A DNA stretch of 64,000 nucleotides from Paracoccus aerius (GTDB taxonomy: Bacteria > Pseudomonadota > Alphaproteobacteria > Rhodobacterales > Rhodobacteraceae): positions 62,001 through 126,000 of the forward strand of contig NZ_BNCL01000007.1 of NCBI RefSeq assembly GCF_014656455.1. Reading direction: 5' to 3'. The translations under genes and the position numbers were made by a program. Numbering within the stretch: position 1 is the first letter of the stretch; the number at the start of each line of letters is the position of its first letter. Shown piece by piece: positions 56,711 through 64,000 of this stretch. Below the pieces are notes generated by a model, which saw nothing but the letters and a program-made list of their open reading frames with translations, searched no databases and was not told the DNA's origin.

Positions 56711-57148
56711 TCAGTCCAGAAGGGACACGATCCGGCGCAGCGCAAGGCGATAGCCTTCGGTCCCGCAGCCCGCGATCACCCCGTCGGCGCGCAGGCTGAC
56801 ATAGGAATGATGGCGAAAGCCCTCGCGCTTGTGGACGTTCGAGATATGGACCTCGATCACCGGGCCGTCAAAGGCGTTCAGCGCGTCCAGGATCGCGACC
56901 GAGGTATGGGTATAGGCGGCTGGGTTGATGACGATGCCCGCGCCATCCTCTCGTGCCTGGTGGATCCAGTCGATGATCTGGCCTTCCGTGTTCGATTGCA
57001 GGAACCGCGTTTCCACACCCAGTTCGGCTGCCAGCGCCGCGCAGTCGCCTTCGACATCGTCCAGTGTTTCGGACCCGTAGATATCGGGCTGGCGCTTGCC
57101 CAGCAGGTTCAGGTTCGGACCGTTCAGGATATAGACGAGCTTCGGCAT
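56711..57148 (-). CDS. aroQ: 3-dehydroquinate dehydratase, type II
   Basis: Third step of the shikimate pathway. 145 residues, dodecamer type: [20 protein letters not shown] with catalytic Tyr24 and Arg19, [17 protein letters not shown], and [20 protein letters not shown] with catalytic His100. It converges on dinB, 6 bases apart. It does not look like a stress gene and is probably an unrelated neighbour. Confidence 0.97.
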   Translation of the reverse strand: MPKLVYILNGPNLNLLGKRQPDIYGSETLDDVEGDCAALAAELGVETRFLQSNTEGQIIDWIHQAREDGAGIVINPAAYTHTSVAILDALNAFDGPVIEVHISNVHKREGFRHHSYVSLRADGVIAGCGTEGYRLALRRIVSLLD

Positions 57149-57607
57149 GAAGAGACCTTACGACTAGAAATGCGCGGCGACAGACCCGCCCGCCGAGAAT
57201 TGCTTGAAGGGGCGCCCGCAGCAGCGACGAAGGCCTGTCGCGTTACCAGGCGCGTTGTCGCCTGAGGGCGACCATGTGCCGGGCATTGGCGGCGCCGTTG
57301 GAATTGAAGCATGATCCTTCCCCCTTCCGGCTGCCCCGCCCGTGTTAAAACCTATTCCTGCGCCATAGTGAAGCTGAAGCGCATCCCGCGAAGGGAAGCG
57401 GCATTTCCAGACATTGGGTTATCGCGGGGCACAGGTGGGCGCGGCCTTGCCTTGTCGCGTAACAGGGCAAGGCGGAAAGCTTGGCTGCCCTATCCGACGG
57501 TCTGATGATCTGCCGAGAACCAATTGACGTGCCGTGGAAACTTTTGGTCACGTCGGCGATTGGCAAAGGCATGAGGGCGTGCTTCCCTTGTCGGGAAAGG
57601 TGGTGGC
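57149..57607. other. Intergenic region aroQ / Na-Pi transporter
   Basis: 459 bases without a supported gene. Short reading frames (for example minus 57124-57312 and plus 57311-57505) have no protein-like composition. Two hairpins are visible: GTCGCC-TGAG-GGCGAC (57257-57272) and GCCTTGCC with GGCAAGGC (57444-57473, 14-base loop). A candidate ECF promoter lies at the right end. A small RNA is possible but unproven. Confidence 0.55.
57536..57561 (+). promoter_or_regulatory. Weak ECF-type promoter candidate of the Na/Pi transporter
   Basis: GGAAAC (57536-57541), 16-base spacer, GATT (57558-57561), 46 bases before the start codon. The -35 matches the sites at 54202 and 55433; the -10 has one mismatch. 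Confidence 0.3.
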
Positions 57608-59236
57608 ATGGCGTCGCTGATGATCATCCTGCAACTGGCCGGTGCCGTGGCCTTGCTGCTGTTCGGCCTGAACCTGGTGCGCGACGGCGTGACCGAAGGG
57701 TTCGGCATCCGGCTGCGCATGGCCCTGGGCATCGGCACCCGCACGGGGCCGGGAGCCTTCCTGGCCGGACTTGCCGCCACCCTGGGCCTGCAATCCTCGA
57801 CCGCCACCGCCTTGCTGACCGCCTCCTTCGTGGACCGGGGCATGATCCGGGCGCGAATGGCGCAGATCGTCCTGCTGGGGGCCAATGTCGGCACCGCGCT
57901 GACGGCGTGGATCGTGTCGGCCGGGGTCGCGGCGGTGACGCCGGGGCTGCTTCTGGCGGGCTATGCCCTGTCCAAGCAGCGCAAGCCGGTTTGGACGGGA
58001 ACGGGGCGGGCGCTGATCGGTGTCGGGCTGATGCTGCTGTCGCTGTCCCTGCTTGACCATGCCGCGATGCCCCTGCGCACGTCGCCCTTGCTGGCCGCAT
58101 TCCTGCCCATGCTGGACCAGGCCTGGCCCGTGGCGCTGCTGATGTCCGCGGCCCTGGCATTCGCCTGTTCGTCCTCGCTGGCGGCGGTGCTGCTGGTCCT
58201 GTCGCTGGGCTTGCCGGCGGGGCTGACGGTGGTGCTGGTTCTGGGCGCGAACCTGGGCGGGGCCGTGGTGCCCGTCATGCTGACAGCAGGCCTTGGCGCG
58301 AACGCGCGCCGCGTCGCCGTGGGCAATCTTGTGATCCGGGCGCTCGGCTGCCTTGCCGCGCTGCCTTTCGCCGGCCAGATCGGCGGCCTGCTGCAGCAGG
58401 CGCCCTTGCCCTGGACCGGCCTTGCAGTCGAGGCGCATCTGGCCTTCAACCTGGCTGTCGCGCTTGCGATCTGGCCTTTTGCGGGAATGATCGCCCGCAT
58501 CCTCGAACGCTTCGTCGCCACCGAGGAAGACCAGGCCGAACCTGCGCCCCGCTGGCTGGACGAAGCGGCGTTGCAGACGCCGATCCTGGCCCTCACCGGC
58601 GCATCCCGCGAAGTCCTGGCCATCGGCGACGCGGTCGAACGGATGCTGGCGCAGACCCGGCTGGCCTTCCAGCAAAGCGACCCTGCCCCCCTGGCCGAGG
58701 TTGCGGAACTGGAGCAGCGGGTGGACCGCCGCCAGCAAGAGGTGAAGACCTATCTGTCGCGCCTTGGCAGCCAGGCGACCGAGGATGAACGCCGCCGCGC
58801 GATCACCATCCTGGATTACGTCATCAACCTGGAACATGTGGGCGACATCATCGACAAGGGGCTATCCCCGGAGGTCCGCAAGAAGATCGGCCTGGGCCTG
58901 CGCTTTTCCGAACCGGGCTTCGCCGAACTGGACCGGATGTTCGTGATGACCCAGGAAAACCTGCGCATGGCGCAGACGGTCTTCATGACCCGCGACCTGG
59001 ACATGGCCAGGCGGTTGATGGAGCTGAAGGTCGACATTCGCAATCTGGAACGGCAGTCCGCGCAGCGCCACCTGTTCCGCCTGCGCGAGGGGCTGGCGGC
59101 CAGCCGCGACACGTCGTCCCTGCACCTGGACATCCTGCGCGACCTCAAGCGGATCAACGCCCATGTCGCCTCGGTCGCCCATCCCATCCTGGACGAGGAC
59201 GGGCTGCTGTTCGAAAGCCGCCTGCGTGGCAGGTAG
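57608..59236 (+). CDS. Na/Pi cotransporter family protein with PhoU-like tail
   Basis: 542 residues. About nine membrane helices in two inverted halves, each with the substrate motif: GLQSSTATALLTASF and FACSSSLAAVLLVLS. Residues 345-540 form a soluble PhoU-like helical domain (EQRVDRRQQEVKTYLSRLGS, DYVINLEHVGDIIDKG). Related NptA/YjbB proteins move phosphate with sodium, YjbB outward. Direction and regulation here are unknown. The gene stands alone in the stress island. Confidence 0.92.
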   Translation: MASLMIILQLAGAVALLLFGLNLVRDGVTEGFGIRLRMALGIGTRTGPGAFLAGLAATLGLQSSTATALLTASFVDRGMIRARMAQIVLLGANVGTALTAWIVSAGVAAVTPGLLLAGYALSKQRKPVWTGTGRALIGVGLMLLSLSLLDHAAMPLRTSPLLAAFLPMLDQAWPVALLMSAALAFACSSSLAAVLLVLSLGLPAGLTVVLVLGANLGGAVVPVMLTAGLGANARRVAVGNLVIRALGCLAALPFAGQIGGLLQQAPLPWTGLAVEAHLAFNLAVALAIWPFAGMIARILERFVATEEDQAEPAPRWLDEAALQTPILALTGASREVLAIGDAVERMLAQTRLAFQQSDPAPLAEVAELEQRVDRRQQEVKTYLSRLGSQATEDERRRAITILDYVINLEHVGDIIDKGLSPEVRKKIGLGLRFSEPGFAELDRMFVMTQENLRMAQTVFMTRDLDMARRLMELKVDIRNLERQSAQRHLFRLREGLAASRDTSSLHLDILRDLKRINAHVASVAHPILDEDGLLFESRLRGR

Positions 59237-59276
59237 GGCCTGGGGTTAATAAATGTCAACTCGGTCCCGACAATGG

Positions 59277-59301
59277 GGAACGGTCGCGGCGCGGGACGGT
59301 T
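59277..59301 (+). promoter_or_regulatory. ECF-type promoter candidate of the DUF892 gene
   Basis: GGAAC (59277-59281), 16-base spacer, GGTT (59298-59301), 61 bases before the start codon. Within one base of the EcfG consensus. Confidence 0.45.
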
Positions 59302-59362
59302 GTGAAGGCAACGCCCGGCCGGCCAAACTTGGCCCAAGGCGGTTAAACCCGAGGAGTTTTCC

Positions 59363-59863
59363 ATGGCTGAACAAACACTTGACACGCTGTTCCACGAAAC
59401 CCTGAAGGACATCTACTATGCCGAGCGCAAGATCACGACGGCGCTGCGCAAGATGGCCCGTGCTGCCCAGCACGAGGAACTGAAGGCCGCGTTCGAGATG
59501 CATGAACAGGAAACCCAGGGCCAGATCGAGCGTCTGACCCAGGTCTTCGAACTGATCGGCAAGCGCCCGCGCGGCAAGACCTGCGACGCCATCGAGGGCA
59601 TCATTGCCGAGGGCGAAGAGATCATGGACGAGTTCAAGGGCAGCCCGGCGCTTGACGCGGGTCTGCTGGCGGCGGCCCAGGCGGTCGAGCATTACGAGAT
59701 CAGCCGCTATGGCACGCTGAAGGCCTGGGCGCAGGTTCTGGGCATGACGGAGGCGGTCGCCCTGCTGGATGAAACGCTGAACGAAGAAAGCGCCACGGAC
59801 GAAAAGCTTACCGGCCTGGCGGATTCGGTCATCAACGCGGCCGCGACCGAAAAAGCGGCCTGA
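59363..59863 (+). CDS. DUF892 ferritin-like stress protein (YciE-like)
   Basis: 166 residues, four-helix ferritin-like bundle: LDTLFHETLKDIYYAERKIT, EELKAAFEMHEQETQGQIER, AAQAVEHYEISRYGTLKAWA, with Glu/His that could bind a metal pair. YciE and YciF of enterobacteria are stress and stationary-phase induced. GAGGAG precedes the ATG. An intrinsic terminator follows, so it is monocistronic. Confidence 0.92.
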   Translation: MAEQTLDTLFHETLKDIYYAERKITTALRKMARAAQHEELKAAFEMHEQETQGQIERLTQVFELIGKRPRGKTCDAIEGIIAEGEEIMDEFKGSPALDAGLLAAAQAVEHYEISRYGTLKAWAQVLGMTEAVALLDETLNEESATDEKLTGLADSVINAAATEKAA

Positions 59864-59887
59864 TCTTTCCTGCAAGTACCTGTCATG

Positions 59888-59914
59888 GCGGCCCGGGAAT
59901 CCGGGCCGCATTTT
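59888..59914 (+). terminator. Intrinsic terminator of the DUF892 gene
   Basis: GCGGCCCGG and CCGGGCCGC pair perfectly (loop GAAT) and are followed by ATTTTCT, 25 bases past the stop. Confidence 0.8.
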
Positions 59915-59994
59915 CTATTCCGCGGCAGGGTCGTGGCCGGATCTGCCGTTTTCCGCCCAGCTTGCCGCCGCCTTACATGATCGCGGGTTTGTGA

Positions 59995-60020
59995 ACGAAC
60001 GCAGGACAGCCGGATCGGTT
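59995..60020 (+). promoter_or_regulatory. ECF-type promoter candidate of the DUF2382 operon
   Basis: ACGAAC (59995-60000), 16-base spacer, GGTT (60017-60020), 45 bases before the start codon. One mismatch to GGAAC in the -35; spacer and -10 equal those at 59277 and 54182. Confidence 0.35.
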
Positions 60021-60065
60021 GTCTTTCAACCTGATCGGCGGGGACGATCAACCACGGGGGGAGCA

Positions 60066-60491
60066 ATGCCCGACGATCCGAGAACCGATATGCTGCCTCT
60101 GGTCGAGGAACAGCTATCCGTAACCAAGCAGAGGGTGCTGACCGGACGGGTCCGGATCGCCACCCAGACAGAAACCATCGACCATCTGCTTCCCGCAGAA
60201 CTGACCCGAGAAGAGGTCGAGGTGGTCCGGGTGCCGGTCGATCGCCGCCTCGACAGCGTGCCCGACATGACCACCGAAGGCGACCTGACCATCATCCCCG
60301 TGGTCGAGGAAAGGTTGGTCGTGTCGCGCGAACTTTATCTTCGCGAGGAAATCCACGTTCGCCGCATCACCCGGCGGGACAGCGTCGAAATACCGGCCCA
60401 GACCCGCCGCCAATCCGTCCAGGTCGAGCGTTTCCCCGAGACCCTTGACCCCAACCAAACCAGCAGCAAGGACGATCAAGATGACCTATGA
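60066..60491 (+). CDS. DUF2382 (YsnF/AvaK) domain protein
   Basis: 141 residues, one DUF2382 domain: LPLVEEQLSVTKQRVLTGRV, EEVEVVRVPVDRRLDSVPDM, TIIPVVEERLVVSRELYLRE. The repeated pattern VVEERLxVxK with charged beta strands is diagnostic. Members are stress-induced (YsnF in Bacillus); mechanism unknown. ATG at 60066 with GGGGGGAG upstream. It overlaps the next gene by 11 bases. Confidence 0.9.
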   Translation: MPDDPRTDMLPLVEEQLSVTKQRVLTGRVRIATQTETIDHLLPAELTREEVEVVRVPVDRRLDSVPDMTTEGDLTIIPVVEERLVVSRELYLREEIHVRRITRRDSVEIPAQTRRQSVQVERFPETLDPNQTSSKDDQDDL

Positions 60492-61431
60492 CAACGAAGT
60501 CGGCGCCAGCAGCGCACAGCAACTGGGCACCACCGGCAATGCGTCGCTGTCGGCGATGTTCGACAGCCACGACGATGCGCAGCGCGCGGTCGATCGGCTG
60601 GTGCAGGCCGGGATCCCGATGGCGCATATCCGCATGGTATCGGGCGGCTCGGACACGCCTTCAGCGACCCGCACGGACGAGGACAAGGGTTTCTGGGACA
60701 GCCTTGGCGATTTCTTCTTCCCGGACGAGGATCGCTATACCTATGCCGAGGGCCTGTCCCGCGGCGGCTATCTGGTCACGGTGACGGGCCTGGGTGCCGC
60801 GCATCACGACATCGCCCTGGATATCCTGGACGACGAAGGCAGCGTCGATCTGGACGAACGCGCGGAAACCTGGCGTTCCGAGGGCTGGAACGGCTACGAG
60901 TCCAGCAGCTATGCGGCCGCGGGCGGCAGCGCTTCCATGACCGGGGGGTCGTCGACCGCGGCGCGGACCGGCAACCTCGACACGCAGATGGAATACGGCG
61001 CTGAAACTGGCCGTCTGGACCAACGCTCGGACGACGAGACCATTCCCGTGGTCGAGGAACGCATCCACATCGGCAAGCGCGACAACAGCCACGGCCGGGT
61101 CCGCGTTCGCGCCTATACCGTCGAGGAACCCGTCAGCGAAAGCGTCGACCTGCGCGAGGACCGCGTCGAGATCGAACGCCGTCCGGTGGACCGCGCCGTG
61201 ACCGGCGCCGAGGCTGCCTTCCAGGACCGCACGCTGGAAGCCGAGGAATATCGCGAGGAAGCGGTGGTCCAGAAGGAAGCCCGCGTGGTCGAGGAAATCG
61301 GCCTGCGCAAGACCAGCGAGACGCATCGGGAAACCGTGTCGGACACCGTGCGCCGGACCGAGGTCGAGATCGACGACGAGCGCGACACCCTGGACGCGGC
61401 GCATCGCAACCGGGACGACCGGACGCTCTGA
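60481..61431 (+). CDS. General stress protein 17M-like N-terminus fused to DUF2382
   Basis: 316 residues. Residues 20-115 match the GSP17M/YflT-like N-domain (SLSAMFDSHDDAQRAVDRLV, IPMAHIRMVSGG, GDFFFPDEDRYTYAEGLSRG, then GYLVTV). A Ser/Gly-rich linker runs to about residue 175. A DUF2382 domain (ETIPVVEERIHIGKRDNSHG) and a long charged helix-strand tail follow. ATG at 60481 has AAGGA 8 bases upstream and lies inside the previous gene in another frame. A strong terminator follows the stop. Confidence 0.88.
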   Translation: MTYDNEVGASSAQQLGTTGNASLSAMFDSHDDAQRAVDRLVQAGIPMAHIRMVSGGSDTPSATRTDEDKGFWDSLGDFFFPDEDRYTYAEGLSRGGYLVTVTGLGAAHHDIALDILDDEGSVDLDERAETWRSEGWNGYESSSYAAAGGSASMTGGSSTAARTGNLDTQMEYGAETGRLDQRSDDETIPVVEERIHIGKRDNSHGRVRVRAYTVEEPVSESVDLREDRVEIERRPVDRAVTGAEAAFQDRTLEAEEYREEAVVQKEARVVEEIGLRKTSETHRETVSDTVRRTEVEIDDERDTLDAAHRNRDDRTL

Positions 61432-61452
61432 CGCAATCGAGATTGGAAAGGG

Positions 61453-61479
61453 AAACGGCGCCCCCTGGGGCGCCGTTTT
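61453..61479. terminator. Bidirectional terminator between the DUF2382 operon and idi
   Basis: AAACGGCGCCCC and GGGGCGCCGTTT form a stem of up to 12 pairs. TTTT ends it on the plus strand, and TTTCCCTTTCC follows on the minus strand. It serves both convergent units and touches the idi stop codon. Confidence 0.85.
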
Positions 61480-62546
61480 CATGCCGGCTGCCGCAGGCGC
61501 GCCTGCCGCAGCGCGGCCAAGTCCGCGCTGCCCGTGCAAAAGCAGGCCGTCCGCAACTGTCGCAGCACGATGTCCAACTGGCCCAGCAACGCCTCCGGCC
61601 CGTCGATGGCCGAGGCAAGCACCGCCCCCGCCAGCGACACCACATCGGCCCCCAACCGGATCGCGCGGGCGGCGTCCAGCCCATCGACGATGCCGCCCGA
61701 TCCGATGATCGTGGCATCGGGCGCGGCCTGTCTTGCGCCCCGTATGGCCTGGGCGGTGGGGATGCCCCAGCCCGCGAAACAGGCAGCGACACGGGCCGCG
61801 GCGGGGTCGGGGGCGCGCGCGGCCTCGACCTTGGCCCAGTCGGTGCCGCCGGACCCGGCCACGTCGAAGACGCCCACCCCTTCGGCCGCAAGCCTTGCGA
61901 CGACGGGGCCAGACAGTCCTGCGCCCACTTCTTTCACGACAACGGGCACGGGCAGGTCGCGCGCCAAGGCGCCGATCTTGGCGGCAAGGCCGCGCCAGTC
62001 GCGGTCGCCTTCGGGCTGCACGGCCTCTTGCAGGGGGTTCAGGTGCAAGATCAGCGCCGATGCGCCAATCGCCTCGACGGCGCGCATCGCCTCGTCCCGG
62101 CCAAAGCCGCGGTTCAGTTGCGCGGCGCCGAAATTGGCCAGGATCGGGATGTCGGGGGCCAGGCGGCGCAGGCTGCCGTCAAGGCCCGCGGCCTCGCCCC
62201 CCTCGATCACGACGCGCTGCGATCCGACGGCCAGGGGCAGGCGCAACTGCTGGCAGACCTGGGCCAAGGTGCGGTTGATCGCCCCGGCCCGCCGCGGCCC
62301 GCCGGTCATCGATCCGATCATCACGGGGGCGTCAATTCGGCAGCCAAGAAATCTGGTGGACAAATCCACCTCGTGCCACGAAACTTCGGGCAGGGCGACA
62401 TGTTCGAACAGGACTGCCTCGAGCCCGGTCGTTACGGTTGCGCCTGCCTTTCCGGCAAGCACGACATCCAGATGTTGTTCTTTCCGCGAGGTGAGTGTGA
62501 GACCAGAGTCATTGTCTTTCCAAAGCGACGGATCGGGGTGGGTCAT
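61479..62546 (-). CDS. fni: Isopentenyl-diphosphate delta-isomerase, type 2 (FMN-dependent)
   Basis: Interconverts IPP and DMAPP for carotenoid and quinone synthesis. 355 residues, FMN TIM barrel: SRKEQHLDVVLAGKAGATVT, GSMTGGPRRAGAINRTLAQV, VGSQRVVIEGGEAAG, LHLNPLQEAVQPEGDRDWRG, VKEVGAGLSG, VAGSGGTDW, IGSGGIVDGLDAARAIRLGA. The type 2 enzyme needs FMN and NADPH and is unrelated to type 1 Idi. It diverges from crtE with 66 bases between, containing a dyad at 62573-62588. Such linkage is known from astaxanthin- and zeaxanthin-producing Paracoccus. Confidence 0.96.
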   Translation of the reverse strand: MTHPDPSLWKDNDSGLTLTSRKEQHLDVVLAGKAGATVTTGLEAVLFEHVALPEVSWHEVDLSTRFLGCRIDAPVMIGSMTGGPRRAGAINRTLAQVCQQLRLPLAVGSQRVVIEGGEAAGLDGSLRRLAPDIPILANFGAAQLNRGFGRDEAMRAVEAIGASALILHLNPLQEAVQPEGDRDWRGLAAKIGALARDLPVPVVVKEVGAGLSGPVVARLAAEGVGVFDVAGSGGTDWAKVEAARAPDPAAARVAACFAGWGIPTAQAIRGARQAAPDATIIGSGGIVDGLDAARAIRLGADVVSLAGAVLASAIDGPEALLGQLDIVLRQLRTACFCTGSADLAALRQARLRQPA

Positions 62547-62572
62547 GCCTGTCAGCCCTTGTCATTTCGCAC

Positions 62573-62588
62573 TGTGCCTGCTTGCACA
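62573..62588. promoter_or_regulatory. Dyad in the idi/crtE divergent promoter region
   Basis: TGTGC-CTGCTT-GCACA is a perfect 5-base inverted repeat with a 6-base centre, in the middle of the 66-base gap. It could be an operator for both genes. The TGT-N10-ACA spacing differs from the TGT-N12-ACA of PpsR/CrtJ. Confidence 0.4.
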
Positions 62589-62612
62589 ACGCCCGTTCTG
62601 AAGGACAGTCTC

Positions 62613-63572
62613 ATGCACCAGCAGGCAATAGACAAGGCGAAGGCCGCGCCCACACATTTCGACATGCAGGAGAGCTTTGTCCGCCAGCTTGACGCGCGCA
62701 TCACCCATCACCTGTCCCAGCTTTCCCCCGCGCCCGCCCGCCTGATCGACGCCGCAAGCGACGCGATGGGCAGCGGCAAGCGGCTGCGGCCCTATCTGCT
62801 GCACCTGGTGGCGGGCGATGTTGCAGACCGCGACGCGGTCTTGGACATGGCCGTGGCCCTGGAAATGGTGCACACGGCATCCCTGATCGTGGACGACCTG
62901 CCGTCGATGGACAATGCCATGCTGCGGCGCGGAAGGCCCACGACCCATGCCCGCTTTGGCGAGGCGACGGCGATCCTGACCGCGATCGGGCTGCTGAACC
63001 ATGCGATCTCGATCGCCAATGGCGTGGCTGGGCTGGCCGACGGGCAGCGTGGCGCGCTTGTGTCGATCCTGTCGGGGGTGATGGGATGGCAGGGACTGGT
63101 CGCGGGGCAGGAACTGGACCTGCACGGCTTCTCCGACAGGGACGGCGTCGACGACGGCCCGCTGGACCGCATCACCCGGATCAATGCGCTGAAGACGGGC
63201 GCCCTGCTATGCGCCGCGGTCGAGGCGGGGGCGATCCTCGGCGGACGCCCCGATGCCGAACGCAGCCTGCTGCGCCGCTTCGGCGAGGACCTGGGCCAGG
63301 CCTTCCAGATCGCCGACGACCTGATCGACATGCTGTCCGACAGCGCCGCCACCGGCAAGGACTGCCGCAAGGACGTTGGCAAGGAAACCTATCTGGCAGT
63401 CTATGGCGCAGAGGAGGCGCTGCGCCGGTGCCGCGGGCTGCTGGCCTCGGCCGATGCGGCGCTTGTGGGCGCGGGCCTGTCGCCCGAGCCGTTCCGCTGC
63501 ATGATCGACGCGATCTTCACTCCGATGCTGGACCGCGTGCCGCAGGCGCAGGCGGCCAGTGCCGCGAGGTAG
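62613..63572 (+). CDS. crtE: Geranylgeranyl diphosphate synthase CrtE
   Basis: Adds IPP to allylic diphosphates to form C20 GGPP, the substrate of phytoene synthase. 319 residues: SGKRLRPYLLHLV, first aspartate-rich motif DDLPSMDNAMLRRGRPTTHA (DDx4D), KTGALLCAAVEAGAILGG, second motif FQIADDLIDMLSD. GGAC lies 8 bases before the ATG at 62613. It converges on crtB with 33 bases between. Confidence 0.96.
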   Translation: MHQQAIDKAKAAPTHFDMQESFVRQLDARITHHLSQLSPAPARLIDAASDAMGSGKRLRPYLLHLVAGDVADRDAVLDMAVALEMVHTASLIVDDLPSMDNAMLRRGRPTTHARFGEATAILTAIGLLNHAISIANGVAGLADGQRGALVSILSGVMGWQGLVAGQELDLHGFSDRDGVDDGPLDRITRINALKTGALLCAAVEAGAILGGRPDAERSLLRRFGEDLGQAFQIADDLIDMLSDSAATGKDCRKDVGKETYLAVYGAEEALRRCRGLLASADAALVGAGLSPEPFRCMIDAIFTPMLDRVPQAQAASAAR

Positions 63573-63584
63573 TTGCCCCCGCAG

Positions 63585-63606
63585 GGCGCGGGCCAGAACC
63601 CGCGCC
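63585..63606. terminator. Hairpin between convergent crtE and crtB
   Basis: GGCGCGGG and CCCGCGCC pair perfectly (8 base pairs, 6-base loop) in the 33-base gap and touch the crtB stop. There is no T-run; possible transcript-end structure for both genes. Confidence 0.4.
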
Positions 63607-64000
63607 TAGGGGCGGATGTAAAGCCCGTCGCGGCTGACCGGGTCTGTCCGGCGGCGCGGGGCCAGAACGGTTGACCCGACCGCCTTGGCCGCCAGCCGCA
63701 GCTTTTCGCCCTTGGTCGTGGACAGCCGCCCGTTCCAGGCATCCGGTCCCTGCGCCCGCAGCTTGACGCCGATCTGGCGATAGATGTTGCGGGCGGCAGC
63801 GATGGCCAGGGCCGGGCGGCGGGGCAGGGCGGCAATGCCCACGTCCGCGCTGCGATAATAGATCTCGGCATCGTCCAGCAGGCGCAGCGCGACGCGGTGC
63901 AAGGCAGGGCGTTGGGACAGGTCGTCGGGGTCCACAGCCTCGATCCCCTCGGCCCGCAGCAGATCGCGCGGCAGATAGGTTCGCCCGATCCGCGCGTCAT
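63606..64000 (-). CDS. crtB: Phytoene synthase CrtB, C-terminal part
   Basis: Condenses two GGPP to phytoene, the first carotenoid step. About 131 C-terminal residues are in the window; the rest lies past the right edge. Visible family sequence: DARIGRTYLPRDLLRAEGIE, ALRLLDDAEIYYRSADVGIA, ALPRRPALAIAAARNIYRQI and SRDGLYIRP at the end. Usual length is about 300, so more than half is missing. In carotenoid-producing Paracoccus crtW/Z/Y/I normally lie upstream of crtB, so they are expected just beyond the edge. Confidence 0.92.
   Translation of the reverse strand, partial: DARIGRTYLPRDLLRAEGIEAVDPDDLSQRPALHRVALRLLDDAEIYYRSADVGIAALPRRPALAIAAARNIYRQIGVKLRAQGPDAWNGRLSTTKGEKLRLAAKAVGSTVLAPRRRTDPVSRDGLYIRP

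Noticed and set aside
57124..57312. 62-residue minus-strand frame upstream of aroQ
   Set aside because: It overlaps the aroQ start, its composition is Arg/Ser-rich, and there is no recognisable family or clear ribosome spacing.
62573..62588. PpsR/CrtJ binding site before crtE
   Set aside because: The half-sites TGT and ACA are 10 bases apart instead of 12, and no photosynthesis genes are present.

Overview
The window is a high-GC alphaproteobacterial chromosome segment. Gene content and order fit Rhodobacteraceae, most likely a carotenoid-producing Paracoccus. The reasons are the yajC-secDF-Mth938-ccmABCDG block, the fabZ-lpxA-lpxI-lpxB block, gapR, and a type 2 isopentenyl diphosphate isomerase next to crtE and crtB at the right edge. 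This placement comes from recall of gene orders, not from a database search. I see no insertion sequence, prophage or CRISPR array.

Layout. 1-5.3 kb: ahcY (cut by the left edge), a TetR regulator, typA, a 24-residue membrane peptide gene, a hyi-like isomerase and a DUF1285 gene, all on the minus strand. 5.4-15.5 kb: a plus-strand run of MoxR ATPase, DUF58, DUF4159 and a 703-residue membrane protein, continuing into fabZ-lpxA-lpxI-lpxB (lipid A). 15.5-16.6 kb: ridA and a TSUP permease (minus). 16.9-23.7 kb: a polyamine-type ABC importer with one ATPase, three paralogous binding proteins and two permeases. 23.8-31.3 kb: a minus-strand run of AEC carrier, MBL hydrolase, tatD, holB, tmk and a DD-carboxypeptidase, then tdk and a RhlE-like helicase. 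31.7-38.2 kb: an orphan RTX protein, dtd, gapR, a DbpA-type helicase, an HU-like protein, tRNA-Val(CAC), dusA and mazG. 38.2-45.6 kb: an M20 hydrolase, then yajC-secD-secF-Mth938-ccmABCDG (protein export and cytochrome c maturation).

45.6-61.4 kb looks like a stress and storage island. It holds glycogen and trehalose genes (glgX, glgC, treY, treZ), a GSP39-like dehydrogenase, two small unknown proteins, a cysteine hydrolase, dinB, aroQ, a Na/Pi transporter, a DUF892 ferritin-like protein and two DUF2382 proteins. 61.5-64 kb: idi type 2 and crtE diverge, and crtB (cut by the right edge) converges on crtE.

The most interesting signal is that seven transcription units in the stress island carry a similar upstream motif, roughly GGRAAC-N16/17-NGTT, 28-61 bases before the start codon. 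It resembles promoters of the alphaproteobacterial general-stress ECF sigma factor (EcfG). Other points are the hairpin after each of the three binding-protein genes, a tiny membrane-peptide gene with its own perfect dyad and terminator, and a 19-base motif recurring after stop codons at four places.
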